Below, piece by piece: positions 1-7,267 of a stretch of DNA of 35,058 nt. A model generated the notes under the pieces. The model did not search any database and had not been told where the DNA came from. It saw nothing but the letters and a program-made list of their open reading frames with translations. The stretch covers positions 1 through 35,058 of the forward strand of contig JAIROL010000002.1 in the NCBI GenBank assembly GCA_031257565.1, in the 5' to 3' direction. Numbering within the stretch: position 1 is the first letter of the stretch; every line of letters starts with the position of its first letter. Position numbers and translations under genes: made by a program. Source of the stretch: Tannerella sp. GTDB taxonomy: Bacteria > Bacteroidota > Bacteroidia > Bacteroidales > Tannerellaceae.

Positions 1-1083
1 CAGGAATCGCTTCAGGACATTTACAGGATACTGAAAGCAACCGACGAGCATCTGCGGTTTGTCTTCCTGACCGGCGTGTCGAAATTCGCCAGACTGTCGA
101 TCTTCTCCGCCCTGAACAGTATGAAGGATATTACGATCGACGAACGTTATGCCGCAATATGCGGCTATACGCAGGAAGAACTGGAGCATTATTTCTCCGA
201 ACATATTGATGCGTTAACGGAAAAAGAAGGCGACACCCGCGAACACCTGCTGGATAGAATCCGCTACTGGTACGACGGCTATACCTGGGACGGCAGGACT
301 GCGGTTTATAATCCGTATTCGACCCTGTTGCTGTTCGACGTCCGGGTGATTTCCAATTACTGGTTTGCCAGCGGCACGCCGACCTTTTTGATCGAACAGC
401 TCAAAAAACGCGAACAGACGGATTTGGTATTCGAGCCATTCGAGGCTTCGCCCAAGATTTTCGACAGTTTCGACCCTGCCCATATAGAAAATATCCCCCT
501 GCTGTTTCAAACCGGTTATCTGACCGTCAAAAGCATACGACCTACGGAAGAAGAGCCGGAATATACGCTTGGCATACCCAACCGTGAAGTCTTCCTCTCC
601 CTGAACGAATATCTGCTGAGCGCTTACAGCGAATATCCGCTGTCGGGAATCGCCATACTGAAAGAAAAAATGAGCCGGCAACTCCGGTCGCTCGACGCCG
701 CGGGTTTCGCCCAAAGCGTCCGCACGATGCTCGAAAATATCCCGTACAATATTCGGATCGGCAATGAAAAGTATTATCATTCGCTCTTCCTGTCGTGGAT
801 GCTGACGATGGGCTTCACGGCGCACGGCGAGATGACGACCGGCAGCGGACGCATCGACGCCGTACTGGAACAGACGGATGCCGTCGTCGTATGCGAACTG
901 AAATATCATGCGAAAACGAAAACGGGCGCTCTGCTCCGCAATGCAATGAAACAGATTCACGATAAAAAATATTACGGAAAATACATGGACAAAGGCAAAA
1001 AGATCGTCCTGCTCGCCCTGGCGTTCTCCGGAAAGGATGTCGGCTGCAAGATGGATGCTATTGAGAAAGAATTGAAAGGTTAA
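1..1083 (+). CDS. AAA-ATPase-like / PD-(D/E)XK nuclease family protein, 5' end outside window
   Basis: The frame is open from the first base, so the gene starts upstream; the GTG at 76 lies inside a conserved stretch (FVFLTGVSKFARLSIFS) and is not the start. The visible 360 residues are the end of an AAA-ATPase-like domain followed by a PD-(D/E)XK nuclease-like C-terminus (DUF1703/PDDEXK_9 type). The nuclease signature is visible as GRIDAV, then CELKYH about 14 residues later, which supplies the Asp and the Glu-x-Lys of the fold. Such genes are abundant and often multicopy in Bacteroidota; their cellular role is not established. The gene is more GC-rich than the glycan locus downstream. It ends in TAA within GGTTAACC, and the same palindrome supplies the stop of the convergent pseudogene. 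A degraded relative lies at 8473-8740. Confidence 0.85.
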   Translation, partial: QESLQDIYRILKATDEHLRFVFLTGVSKFARLSIFSALNSMKDITIDERYAAICGYTQEELEHYFSEHIDALTEKEGDTREHLLDRIRYWYDGYTWDGRTAVYNPYSTLLLFDVRVISNYWFASGTPTFLIEQLKKREQTDLVFEPFEASPKIFDSFDPAHIENIPLLFQTGYLTVKSIRPTEEEPEYTLGIPNREVFLSLNEYLLSAYSEYPLSGIAILKEKMSRQLRSLDAAGFAQSVRTMLENIPYNIRIGNEKYYHSLFLSWMLTMGFTAHGEMTTGSGRIDAVLEQTDAVVVCELKYHAKTKTGALLRNAMKQIHDKKYYGKYMDKGKKIVLLALAFSGKDVGCKMDAIEKELKG

Positions 1084-1361
1084 CCCAACTCGGCCTGCTT
1101 CGGAACAAATTCCTGTCCGACAAAACCTTTATATCCCGTTTCAACAGGCGTTCTCATAATGGCCGGATAATATAATTCCTGTGTTTCGTCTATTTCTGCA
1201 CGTACCGGGTTTCCTCCGGTATGTATATGGGAAAAACAGGAATGGTATTTACGAATATGCTCAATGATATTTCTCTCCATGATCTGCATATTGCAAATAT
1301 CATATAACAATTTGAAATTAGGCGATCCCACACGTTTACACAACTCTACGCCCCACGCCAA
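1080..1361 (-). pseudogene. C-terminal fragment of a hydroxypyruvate isomerase-like TIM-barrel protein
   Basis: About 93 codons on the minus strand match the C-terminal third of the hydroxypyruvate isomerase/sugar-phosphate isomerase (xylose isomerase-like TIM barrel) family. Recognisable pieces in order are WGVELCKRV, SPNFKLLYDI, MQIMERN, FSHIHTGGNP, EIDETQELYY and GYKGFVGQEFVPK. The usual family length is around 260-300 residues, so roughly the first two thirds are missing. No ATG or plausible ribosome site precedes the similarity; it begins near a TTG at 1361 and upstream sequence in frame is not recognisable. I call it a truncated remnant. Its stop codon shares the palindrome GGTTAACC with the stop of the convergent upstream gene. 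Confidence 0.75.
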
Positions 1362-1416
1362 AGGGAGTTTTATACGGCAAAACAGCCGTTATAATATTTT
1401 TAACCTGATATTTAAA

Positions 1417-1444
1417 TTGTTTATTAAAAATATTATTACTTTTG
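1417..1444 (+). promoter_or_regulatory. Bacteroidota-type promoter for the BamA-like gene
   Basis: TTG at 1417-1419 and TACTTTTG at 1437-1444 (consensus TAnnTTTG) are 17 bp apart. Transcription would begin around 1448-1452, on top of the first ATG at 1450. Either the mRNA is nearly leaderless or translation starts at the in-frame ATGs at 1459 or 1462. Confidence 0.55.
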
Positions 1445-1449
1445 AAGCG

Positions 1450-2859
1450 ATGAAAGTAATGATGAACAAAATTGTATGGCGTATCTCTCTAGCGCTTCTA
1501 ATATGCGGGTATATAAAAGCTTCCGATATCTGCATATCAAATATTTACATATCCGGAAATAAACAAACAAAAGAGTTTACGATTTTAAGGGAATTACCGT
1601 TCCATACAGGAGATATTATGTCTGAAGACAAACTGATTCATCAGCTTCAGGTTGCAACAGAGCATCTTAACAATACTTCCTTGTTTAATTATGTACACAT
1701 AGATTATATGCCCGATACGCTGAACAGGGACAACTGTTTGTCATGCATTGTAACCATACAGGTCGAAGAAAGGTGGTATTACTGGCCGCAGGTCAGTCTC
1801 AAACTGGAAGACCGTAATTTAAGCGCCTGGTTGCACGAGAAAAATTTTAACCGTGTAACGATAGGTTGGGGACTGCGTATTTATAACGTTTTCGGCATGA
1901 GGCATAAAATTGCCGTCAGCCACTATTTCGGTTATGAAAAAGGACTCCGCCTGTCATATTCAAATATAGCATTAGATAAAAAACGCACTAAAATGCTGGG
2001 ATTCAGCACGAGTATGCTGTTTAATAAAAATCTGAATGTCGGTTCGGAAAAGAATAAGGTTATCTACATTAAAGACCCGGACAACTTCCTGGACCGTACA
2101 TTTGAAGGCATGATCCGTTATTCGTACAGGCCGGGAATACGAAATACGCATGCCATAGACATAGGGTATCAAAGAACGCATCTGGGAGATACCATATTGA
2201 AAATAAATGAAAATTACTGGGGTTCCGATAATCCGGTAAACCATGCGTTCAAATTATCTTACGATTACAGCTACGAACACCGCAACTACATCGCCTATCC
2301 GACAAAAGGGTACTATGCCGGTACGGAAATAAAAGGAATAACGGCAGATAAAATGCATTTTTTCTACGGAGAACTCAACCTGAAGTTGCAATATTATGAA
2401 GAAATCTTTTCCCGCTGGTTCTGGAGTTCAAGACTAAATACCGGCATCACAGTTAAAAACAAACGCGCCTATACCTACGATCGTCATGTCGGATACGAAG
2501 ACAAAAATATTACGGGGTACGACTACTACGTCATAGACGGACAGCGCTACGCAATCCTCAATAATGATATCCGCTTTCTTCTGATGCCTGAAAAAATATT
2601 TAACCTCGATTCTTCCCGGACAACATCAAAATTCAAGAAAATACATATCAGCCTTTACGCAAAACTCATGTACGACGTCGGGTATGTACACAATAAGTAC
2701 AGAGACGAAGCCCATACGCTGGCCAACGCCTTTCTTTGGGGGAGCGGCCTGGGGCTTGACCTCGTAACCTACTATGACGTCGTGCTTAATTGCAGTTATG
2801 CAATAAATAAAATGGGTGAAGGCCGGTTTTACTTTGGAATCAAAGCGCCTCTTTTCTGA
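1450..2859 (+). CDS. BamA/TamA (Omp85/D15)-like outer-membrane protein
   Basis: The protein has about 469 residues. It carries a short hydrophobic N-terminus (IVWRISLALLICGYIKAS) typical of a signal peptide, then a POTRA-like segment (about residues 30-110, including ISNIYISGNKQTKEFTILREL and a later LFNYVHIDY). The rest is a long beta-barrel region with alternating aromatic strands, a D15-type segment (RNYIAYPTKGYYAG), and an aromatic C-terminus (FYFGIKAPLF) suited to recognition by the outer-membrane assembly machinery. With only one clear POTRA unit it is smaller than BamA (about 800 residues) and is likelier an accessory Omp85 relative than BamA itself. The start at 1450 is chosen because the upstream frame runs through the promoter and lacks a signal peptide; 1459 and 1462 are equally possible. 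It ends exactly where convergent tyrA ends. Confidence 0.8.
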   Translation: MKVMMNKIVWRISLALLICGYIKASDICISNIYISGNKQTKEFTILRELPFHTGDIMSEDKLIHQLQVATEHLNNTSLFNYVHIDYMPDTLNRDNCLSCIVTIQVEERWYYWPQVSLKLEDRNLSAWLHEKNFNRVTIGWGLRIYNVFGMRHKIAVSHYFGYEKGLRLSYSNIALDKKRTKMLGFSTSMLFNKNLNVGSEKNKVIYIKDPDNFLDRTFEGMIRYSYRPGIRNTHAIDIGYQRTHLGDTILKINENYWGSDNPVNHAFKLSYDYSYEHRNYIAYPTKGYYAGTEIKGITADKMHFFYGELNLKLQYYEEIFSRWFWSSRLNTGITVKNKRAYTYDRHVGYEDKNITGYDYYVIDGQRYAILNNDIRFLLMPEKIFNLDSSRTTSKFKKIHISLYAKLMYDVGYVHNKYRDEAHTLANAFLWGSGLGLDLVTYYDVVLNCSYAINKMGEGRFYFGIKAPLF

Positions 2860-3633
2860 CTATTTTATTTTTTCTCTTACATCTTCAAGAAACTCTTTCA
2901 TTTTTACCGTATCCTTAGCCGCAATGACGTCCTGTAAGACTGACAGTTTTTCCTGAATACGGGCTATCTGACGCGGAGTACGCGGATTAAACAAGATTTC
3001 CGTCAGCAGGTAATCATCCTCGGATAAAAGTCCGCGCGCAATTTTCATGTGGCGTTTAAACGTCGTACCGGGCGCATCCTGATGGACCATGGTCGCAGCA
3101 AATACAAGCGTAGAAGCAAACGGAATACCAAGCGAATAGGCCACAACCTTATCATGTTCCTCAAATGTATATTCGAAGACATTAAGTTTAAGCTTGTCGT
3201 ATAAATCCTTAAAGAATATTTTTCCAAGATGATCTCCCTCTGAAATTATAATCGTATTTTCTTTTGCCAGATTCGCAAGATTTGCAAACGTCGGACCGAA
3301 CATCGGGTGAGTAGAAACATAGGGAAAACCGCATGTCGCATAAAATTCCTTCAGATTGTTTTTCACCGAAGCAATATCCGAAATGATACAATAAGGCTTC
3401 AGGTAAGGAAGCGCCGGTTTAAATGCATCTATTGTATAGTTCAATGTAACGCAGTTAATAACAAGTTCCGGAGCAAAATCTTTTATTTCTTCCGGCGATT
3501 GCATACGAATTGCATTATAGATAAAACGCATACGCTTCGGATCTTTTTCCAATACGGCTACTTCATGATCAAAACTCAGCAAATCGGCGAAGAAAGATCC
3601 CATCTTTCCCGCGCCCAATATCAATATCTTCAT
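2860..3633 (-). CDS. tyrA: Prephenate dehydrogenase
   Basis: The 257-residue protein catalyses oxidative decarboxylation of prephenate to 4-hydroxyphenylpyruvate, the tyrosine branch of aromatic biosynthesis. The Rossmann nucleotide-binding motif is at the N-terminus (GAGKMGSFFADLL, residues 7-19). A conserved HPMFGP motif of the prephenate dehydrogenase family follows near the middle. Length matches the short TyrA form common in Bacteroides and relatives, without a chorismate mutase or ACT domain. It is the last gene of the operon, 34 bp behind the DAHP synthase/chorismate mutase gene. Its stop abuts the stop of the convergent outer-membrane gene with no spacer, so there is no room for a conventional terminator between them. 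Confidence 0.93.
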   Translation of the reverse strand: MKILILGAGKMGSFFADLLSFDHEVAVLEKDPKRMRFIYNAIRMQSPEEIKDFAPELVINCVTLNYTIDAFKPALPYLKPYCIISDIASVKNNLKEFYATCGFPYVSTHPMFGPTFANLANLAKENTIIISEGDHLGKIFFKDLYDKLKLNVFEYTFEEHDKVVAYSLGIPFASTLVFAATMVHQDAPGTTFKRHMKIARGLLSEDDYLLTEILFNPRTPRQIARIQEKLSVLQDVIAAKDTVKMKEFLEDVREKIK

Positions 3634-3667
3634 TCCAGTATTTTTTTTAAATTAAAAAAATGCATTA

Positions 3668-4744
3668 TCAGCCGTTTTCATTCATTATGACCATTTGCTG
3701 ACGCACAGATTCTTCATGTATCTCGCTTAGTATTTTTTTTACGAAATCAGGGTTCAGCTCCATGGAAGAACCCATCTTTGTCCTATTTTCCAGGATCTCT
3801 CCGTAACGTGGCGTCTGTAAAACAGGCATATTATGCTCTTTCTTATACACGCCAATCTCGCGCGACACGCGCATGCGTTTTGCTAAAAGTTCCAGCAACC
3901 CTTCGTCGATGCTGTCTATTTGATGACGCAATTCCGTTAAATTCTCGGTTGTCTGCGTCACATCGCGTATAACAAGGAGATTCAGAATATAATCCAACAC
4001 ATCGGGAGTTATCTGTTGGGAAGCGTCGCTCAACGCTTCTTCCGGATTCGGATGCGCTTCGATGATCAAACCGTCAAAATTAAGGTCCATCGCCTGCTGG
4101 CATAACGGAGCAATAAGTTCCCGCTTACCTCCGATGTGACTCGGATCACAGAGGATAGGCAGATTGGGATAACGGCGACGCAACTCAATCGGTATATGCC
4201 ACAAAGGAATGTTGCGATACATTTTCTTATCATACGAACTGAATCCGCGATGAATAACGCCTATGCGATGAAGTCCCGCCCCATATATACGCTCGATGGC
4301 GCCTATCCATAATTCCAGATCGGGATTGACCGGATTCTTTATTAATACAGGCATATCCACCCCGTGCAGGGCGTCTGCTATTTCCTGAACGGCAAAAGGA
4401 TTTGCTACGGTACGCGCTCCTATCCATAAAATGTCGATACCGGCTTTTAAAGCTTCAAAAACATGGTCGCGCGTCGCAACTTCAGTGGCAACATACATAC
4501 CGGTTTCCTCTTTCACTCGCTTCAACCACGGCAGGCCTGCCGATCCCGCGCCTTCAAATCCTCCCGGCTTGGTACGCGGCTTCCATATTCCCGCACGGAA
4601 AATTTTTATCTCCTTTGAAGCCAGGGCTTTTGCCGTATTCAACACTTGCTCTTCCGTTTCCGCACTACACGGGCCGGCTATAACCAACGGGCGTTTATCA
4701 TCTATACCCGGTAGTAAAATTGATTGTAAATCCAGATTTTTCAT
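3668..4744 (-). CDS. Bifunctional DAHP synthase / type II chorismate mutase (AroQ-type domain)
   Basis: The 358-residue fusion makes 3-deoxy-arabino-heptulosonate 7-phosphate from phosphoenolpyruvate and erythrose 4-phosphate, and converts chorismate to prephenate. Residues about 1-255 form the DAHP synthase barrel: GPCSAE (24-29), RAGIWKPRTKPGGFEG, GARTVANP, LIKNPVN, HRGFSSYDKK, DPSHIGGKRE and IIEAHPNPEEALSDASQQ. Residues about 265-358 form an all-helical AroQ chorismate mutase (LRHQIDSIDEGLLELLAKRM, then REIGVYKKEHNMPVLQTPRY). This order, with the mutase at the C-terminus, is the Bacteroidota arrangement; in related bacteria the mutase domain acts as a prephenate-responsive regulatory domain. 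It lies 72 bp after the aminotransferase gene and 34 bp before tyrA, so it feeds prephenate to both branches. Confidence 0.93.
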   Translation of the reverse strand: MKNLDLQSILLPGIDDKRPLVIAGPCSAETEEQVLNTAKALASKEIKIFRAGIWKPRTKPGGFEGAGSAGLPWLKRVKEETGMYVATEVATRDHVFEALKAGIDILWIGARTVANPFAVQEIADALHGVDMPVLIKNPVNPDLELWIGAIERIYGAGLHRIGVIHRGFSSYDKKMYRNIPLWHIPIELRRRYPNLPILCDPSHIGGKRELIAPLCQQAMDLNFDGLIIEAHPNPEEALSDASQQITPDVLDYILNLLVIRDVTQTTENLTELRHQIDSIDEGLLELLAKRMRVSREIGVYKKEHNMPVLQTPRYGEILENRTKMGSSMELNPDFVKKILSEIHEESVRQQMVIMNENG

Positions 4745-4816
4745 ACGATTATTTATTAACTACTTAACCATTATATTATTTTTACGGGATCATTTCCGTC
4801 ACAACATTCGCATTTG

Positions 4817-6025
4817 CTATTCTAAATTCAGTTTTTTTATCCTGTCAAGCGCCGTCTCCAGCACATTATTCTTACAACAAAGCGAAATCCGCACATACCT
4901 GTCGCCTGTACTTCCGAATATGAAGCCGGGCGTTATAAAGACGTTTGCCTCATACAAAACCTTATCCGCCAGGTCTCCGCCACTTCTTGCACGATCCGGT
5001 ATCCTGCCCCATAAAAACATCCCTACCTGTCGCTTATCATAAGTACAACCCAGCGCTTCCATTATCTGTCCGGCAAGATCGCGGCGACTCCCGTATACCT
5101 TATTCATACCATCATACCAGTCCCTTCCCGCTTTCAACGCCTCTATCACGGCCGATTGCATCGGCCTGAACTGTCCCGAATCGACATTACTCTTCACTTT
5201 AAGCGCCCATTGCACAAACTGCGCATTGGATACCAGCATTGCCATACGCCATCCGGGCATATTATGTGATTTGCTCATGGAATTCAATTCGATGCAAATA
5301 CTTTTAGCCTCCGGAATACTCAATATGCTTCGCGGATTATCATTAAGAATAAAACTGTACGGGTTATCATTACATATAACAATGCCATGCGCAAGACCAA
5401 AGCTCACTAATTTTTCATACGTTGCAACGCTGGCGTCCGCGCCGGTAGGCATATTGGGATAGTTGACCCACATTAGTTTAACCATCGGTTTGCCGGCCTT
5501 TTGCCTTTCCGACAGCATACGCTCCAGTTCGTCAAAATCAGGATACCATCCGTTTTTTTCATCCAGTTCATAGGAAACAATATCTGCGCCGACAAGTTTA
5601 CTGACAGACGTATAAGTCGGGTACCCCGGATTCGGCGTCAGCGCCCCGTCTCCCGGATTCAGAAAGGCCATTGAGATATGCAAGATACCTTCTTTCGAAC
5701 CGATCAACGGCTGAATTTCCGTTTCGGGGTCAAGTTTCACCCCATACCATCGATCATACCAGTCCGCAAAACCTTTGCGCAAAGCCGGTATCCCCACGTA
5801 TGGCTGATAACCATGTACGTCATCTTTCCGTATTTCGGAACAAAAAGTATCTATTGCCTGTTCTGACGGGGGCATATCCGGACTCCCAACGCCAAGATTG
5901 ATCACATTCTTACCGGCAGCATTCATTGTTGCTACTTCTTTCAATTTCTTTGAAAAGTAATATTCTTCAACGCAGCCGATCCGATCAGCCGGACGAATAT
6001 CACACGCTTTGCGTTCCTTCTGCAT
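4817..6025 (-). CDS. PLP-dependent class I/II aminotransferase of the Phe/Tyr operon
   Basis: The 402-residue fold-type I aminotransferase most likely transfers the amino group to phenylpyruvate and 4-hydroxyphenylpyruvate, the last step to Phe and Tyr; this specificity is inferred from context. Visible motifs are NLGVGSPDMPP (substrate loop), HGYQPYVGIP, NPGYPTY, VNYPNMPTGA, the NDNPYSF segment, and the pyridoxal-phosphate lysine K252 in NSMSKSHNMPGWRM. The C-terminus carries RISLCC with the carboxylate-binding arginine. The chosen ATG overlaps the end of pheA by 26 bp and is preceded by AGGGG, so translation is probably coupled to pheA. The overall sequence resembles LL-diaminopimelate aminotransferase-like enzymes, which is the main alternative, but the gene neighbours favour an aromatic role. 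Confidence 0.88.
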   Translation of the reverse strand: MQKERKACDIRPADRIGCVEEYYFSKKLKEVATMNAAGKNVINLGVGSPDMPPSEQAIDTFCSEIRKDDVHGYQPYVGIPALRKGFADWYDRWYGVKLDPETEIQPLIGSKEGILHISMAFLNPGDGALTPNPGYPTYTSVSKLVGADIVSYELDEKNGWYPDFDELERMLSERQKAGKPMVKLMWVNYPNMPTGADASVATYEKLVSFGLAHGIVICNDNPYSFILNDNPRSILSIPEAKSICIELNSMSKSHNMPGWRMAMLVSNAQFVQWALKVKSNVDSGQFRPMQSAVIEALKAGRDWYDGMNKVYGSRRDLAGQIMEALGCTYDKRQVGMFLWGRIPDRARSGGDLADKVLYEANVFITPGFIFGSTGDRYVRISLCCKNNVLETALDRIKKLNLE

Positions 6026-6842
6026 ATTCCCCTAAAATTTTGAGATCTTTTGTTAACGGCATAATTGCATCCAAAGCCTGTTTATACCTTGTATAATCGC
6101 CAAAAGTCAGATCCACATAAAATAAATATTCCCATTCCCGCCCGATAATCGGCAATGATTGTATCTTCGACAGGTTCATATCATAAAAAGAAAGTATAGT
6201 CAGCGCTTTTGACAAACTTCCAGCCGTGTGCGGAAGTGAAAAAACGAGCGATGATTTATTTTTCGTCATTCCTCTTTGCATATCTTCCGCGGTCCATGGA
6301 TCTGCAATCGTAAGAAAACGCGTGAAATTCCGACGGTTTGTTTCAATTCCTTCCGCCAGCGCTTCAAGGCCATAGATCTCCGCAGCCCGTTTACCGCAAA
6401 CGGCAGCGTGCCCGTCCAGCTTATTTTCGGCAATCCACTTGGCGCTCATTGCCGTATCTTCTTTTTCCACAATCTTGACCCCCGATAATGTCTCCAGATA
6501 TTCGGCACACTGCATCAATGCAATCGGATGAGAATTGACTTCCGTTATCTCGGCTAATTTCGTTCCCGGTAAAGCCGCTAAAGCATGCGATATCCGTAAC
6601 TTATATTCTCCGATAATATGACATCCGCTCTGACGTACCAGTTCATGATTCTGCAACAAACTACCCGCAATGGTGTTCTCTATCGCCATCATCCCTATGA
6701 TCGATGCATCATCATGAATTTTCTTTATAACATCCCCGAATGAATGACATCCTATAATCTCAATCTCTTCTTCTCCGAAATAATTACGGGCTGCAGCGTC
6801 ATGATATGAACCCGATATTCCCTGAATAGCTACTTTTTTCAT
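6000..6842 (-). CDS. pheA: Prephenate dehydratase
   Basis: The 280-residue enzyme decarboxylates and dehydrates prephenate to phenylpyruvate. The periplasmic-binding-protein-like catalytic part is residues about 1-180, with GISGSYHDAAA, MMAIENTIAGSL, SHALAALPG, VNSHPIALMQC and the catalytic TRF motif (174-176) in NRRNFTRFLTI. An ACT regulatory domain follows (about 195-275: SLPHTAGSLSKAL, then LSKIQSLP where many homologues carry an ESRP motif), so feedback inhibition by phenylalanine is expected. It is the first gene of the operon. Its leader transcript of about 275 nt contains an apparent Phe/Tyr attenuator. The end overlaps the start of the aminotransferase gene by 26 bp. Confidence 0.95.
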   Translation of the reverse strand: MKKVAIQGISGSYHDAAARNYFGEEEIEIIGCHSFGDVIKKIHDDASIIGMMAIENTIAGSLLQNHELVRQSGCHIIGEYKLRISHALAALPGTKLAEITEVNSHPIALMQCAEYLETLSGVKIVEKEDTAMSAKWIAENKLDGHAAVCGKRAAEIYGLEALAEGIETNRRNFTRFLTIADPWTAEDMQRGMTKNKSSLVFSLPHTAGSLSKALTILSFYDMNLSKIQSLPIIGREWEYLFYVDLTFGDYTRYKQALDAIMPLTKDLKILGEYAEGTQSV

Positions 6843-6956
6843 CTTTTATATTATTTTATTTCTACATTGATCAAATTCTGAGATTCATTTAAACAATTAC
6901 TATAAACCGCCCGCATATCGTATCGACTGCTGCGCATATTATAGTTCGTTTACCGT

Positions 6957-6997
6957 CAAAATAAAAGTCCTGCCGTAAGCTACGGCAGGACTTTTAT
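6957..6997 (-). terminator. Attenuator terminator hairpin in the pheA operon leader
   Basis: A perfect 17-bp inverted repeat occupies 6961-6977 and 6981-6997 with a 3-nt loop. Read on the minus strand the GC core is GTCCTGCCGTA/TACGGCAGGAC, followed by the U-rich run TTTTATTTTG, which is the form of an intrinsic terminator. It lies between the leader peptide stop (7025) and the pheA start (6842), not after a gene, so it would stop the operon transcript prematurely. The 5' arm can pair alternatively with the end of the leader peptide ORF. Confidence 0.85.
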
Positions 6998-7047
6998 ATC
7001 TAAATCTCAATTTTTCCTTAATCTTTAATACATATAAAATTCCTGCC
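6984..7047 (-). promoter_or_regulatory. Predicted antiterminator pairing (segments 7047-7032 and 6999-6984)
   Basis: On the minus strand the segment GGCAGGAATTTTATAT (7047-7032) lies inside the last codons of the leader peptide. It pairs with ATATAAAAGTCCTGCC (6999-6984), the 5' arm of the terminator plus flank, in 15 of 16 positions. The first segment is almost a copy of the terminator 3' arm, which is how attenuators switch. A ribosome stalled on the upstream Phe/Tyr codons would leave it free to form the antiterminator. A ribosome reaching the stop codon at 7025 would cover it and let the terminator form. The pairing is read by eye; no folding energy was computed. Confidence 0.78.
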
Positions 7048-7102
7048 TTCGCCTGTCAAAGTAAAAGTAAAAATAAAAATATGTATTAAAATAATTTTTC
7101 AT
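7025..7102 (-). CDS. Phe/Tyr-rich leader peptide of the pheA operon (25 aa)
   Basis: The short ORF encodes MKNYFNTYFYFYFYF followed by DRRRQEFYMY and a TAA stop. Thirteen of 25 residues are aromatic (6 Phe, 7 Tyr), with eight consecutive alternating Tyr/Phe codons at positions 8-15 and no Trp. It begins about 15-20 nt after the predicted transcription start. This composition mirrors the end products of the operon behind it and is the hallmark of leader-peptide attenuation, as known for pheA and pheST leaders in enterobacteria. The stop codon lies about 28 nt before the terminator hairpin, and the RRQE codons contain the antiterminator segment. Ribosome-site signal upstream is weak (GAAAG), which is normal for this phylum. 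Confidence 0.85.
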   Translation of the reverse strand: MKNYFNTYFYFYFYFDRRRQEFYMY

Positions 7103-7122
7103 CTTTCGAGTATTTTCGGTTA

Positions 7123-7153
7123 CAAATGTACAGACTTTTTTCAAACCGCCAAA
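7123..7153 (-). promoter_or_regulatory. Promoter of the pheA operon
   Basis: On the minus strand TTTG (7153-7150) and TACATTTG (7130-7123, consensus TAnnTTTG) are separated by 19 bp. The transcript would start near 7117 and include the leader peptide, the terminator hairpin and about 115 nt more before pheA. Confidence 0.8.
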
Positions 7154-7267
7154 CAAATTGTTATTTTTTTTTCAAAGAAAATAGGTTTTACATAAACAAA
7201 GATACAATCGCCTTGTTTTGATCCGGGATCAGATACGGATAAGGTCCCTGCAATGACTGAAAATAGA

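Noticed and set aside
76..78. GTG as start of the first gene
   Set aside because: The frame is open to base 1 and the upstream residues continue the conserved family sequence, so the gene is cut by the window edge.
214..960. Long open frame on the minus strand inside the nuclease-family gene
   Set aside because: It is the antisense shadow of a GC-rich, clearly coding plus-strand frame and shows no domain or signal.
1264..1449. In-frame upstream extension of the BamA-like gene
   Set aside because: The extension crosses the predicted promoter and the isomerase remnant on the other strand, and lacks a signal peptide; the start at 1450-1462 has one.
6957..6997. Hairpin considered as the terminator of the DUF1080 gene
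   Set aside because: The DUF1080 gene ends at 7268 and the pheA promoter lies between, so the hairpin belongs to the pheA leader transcript.
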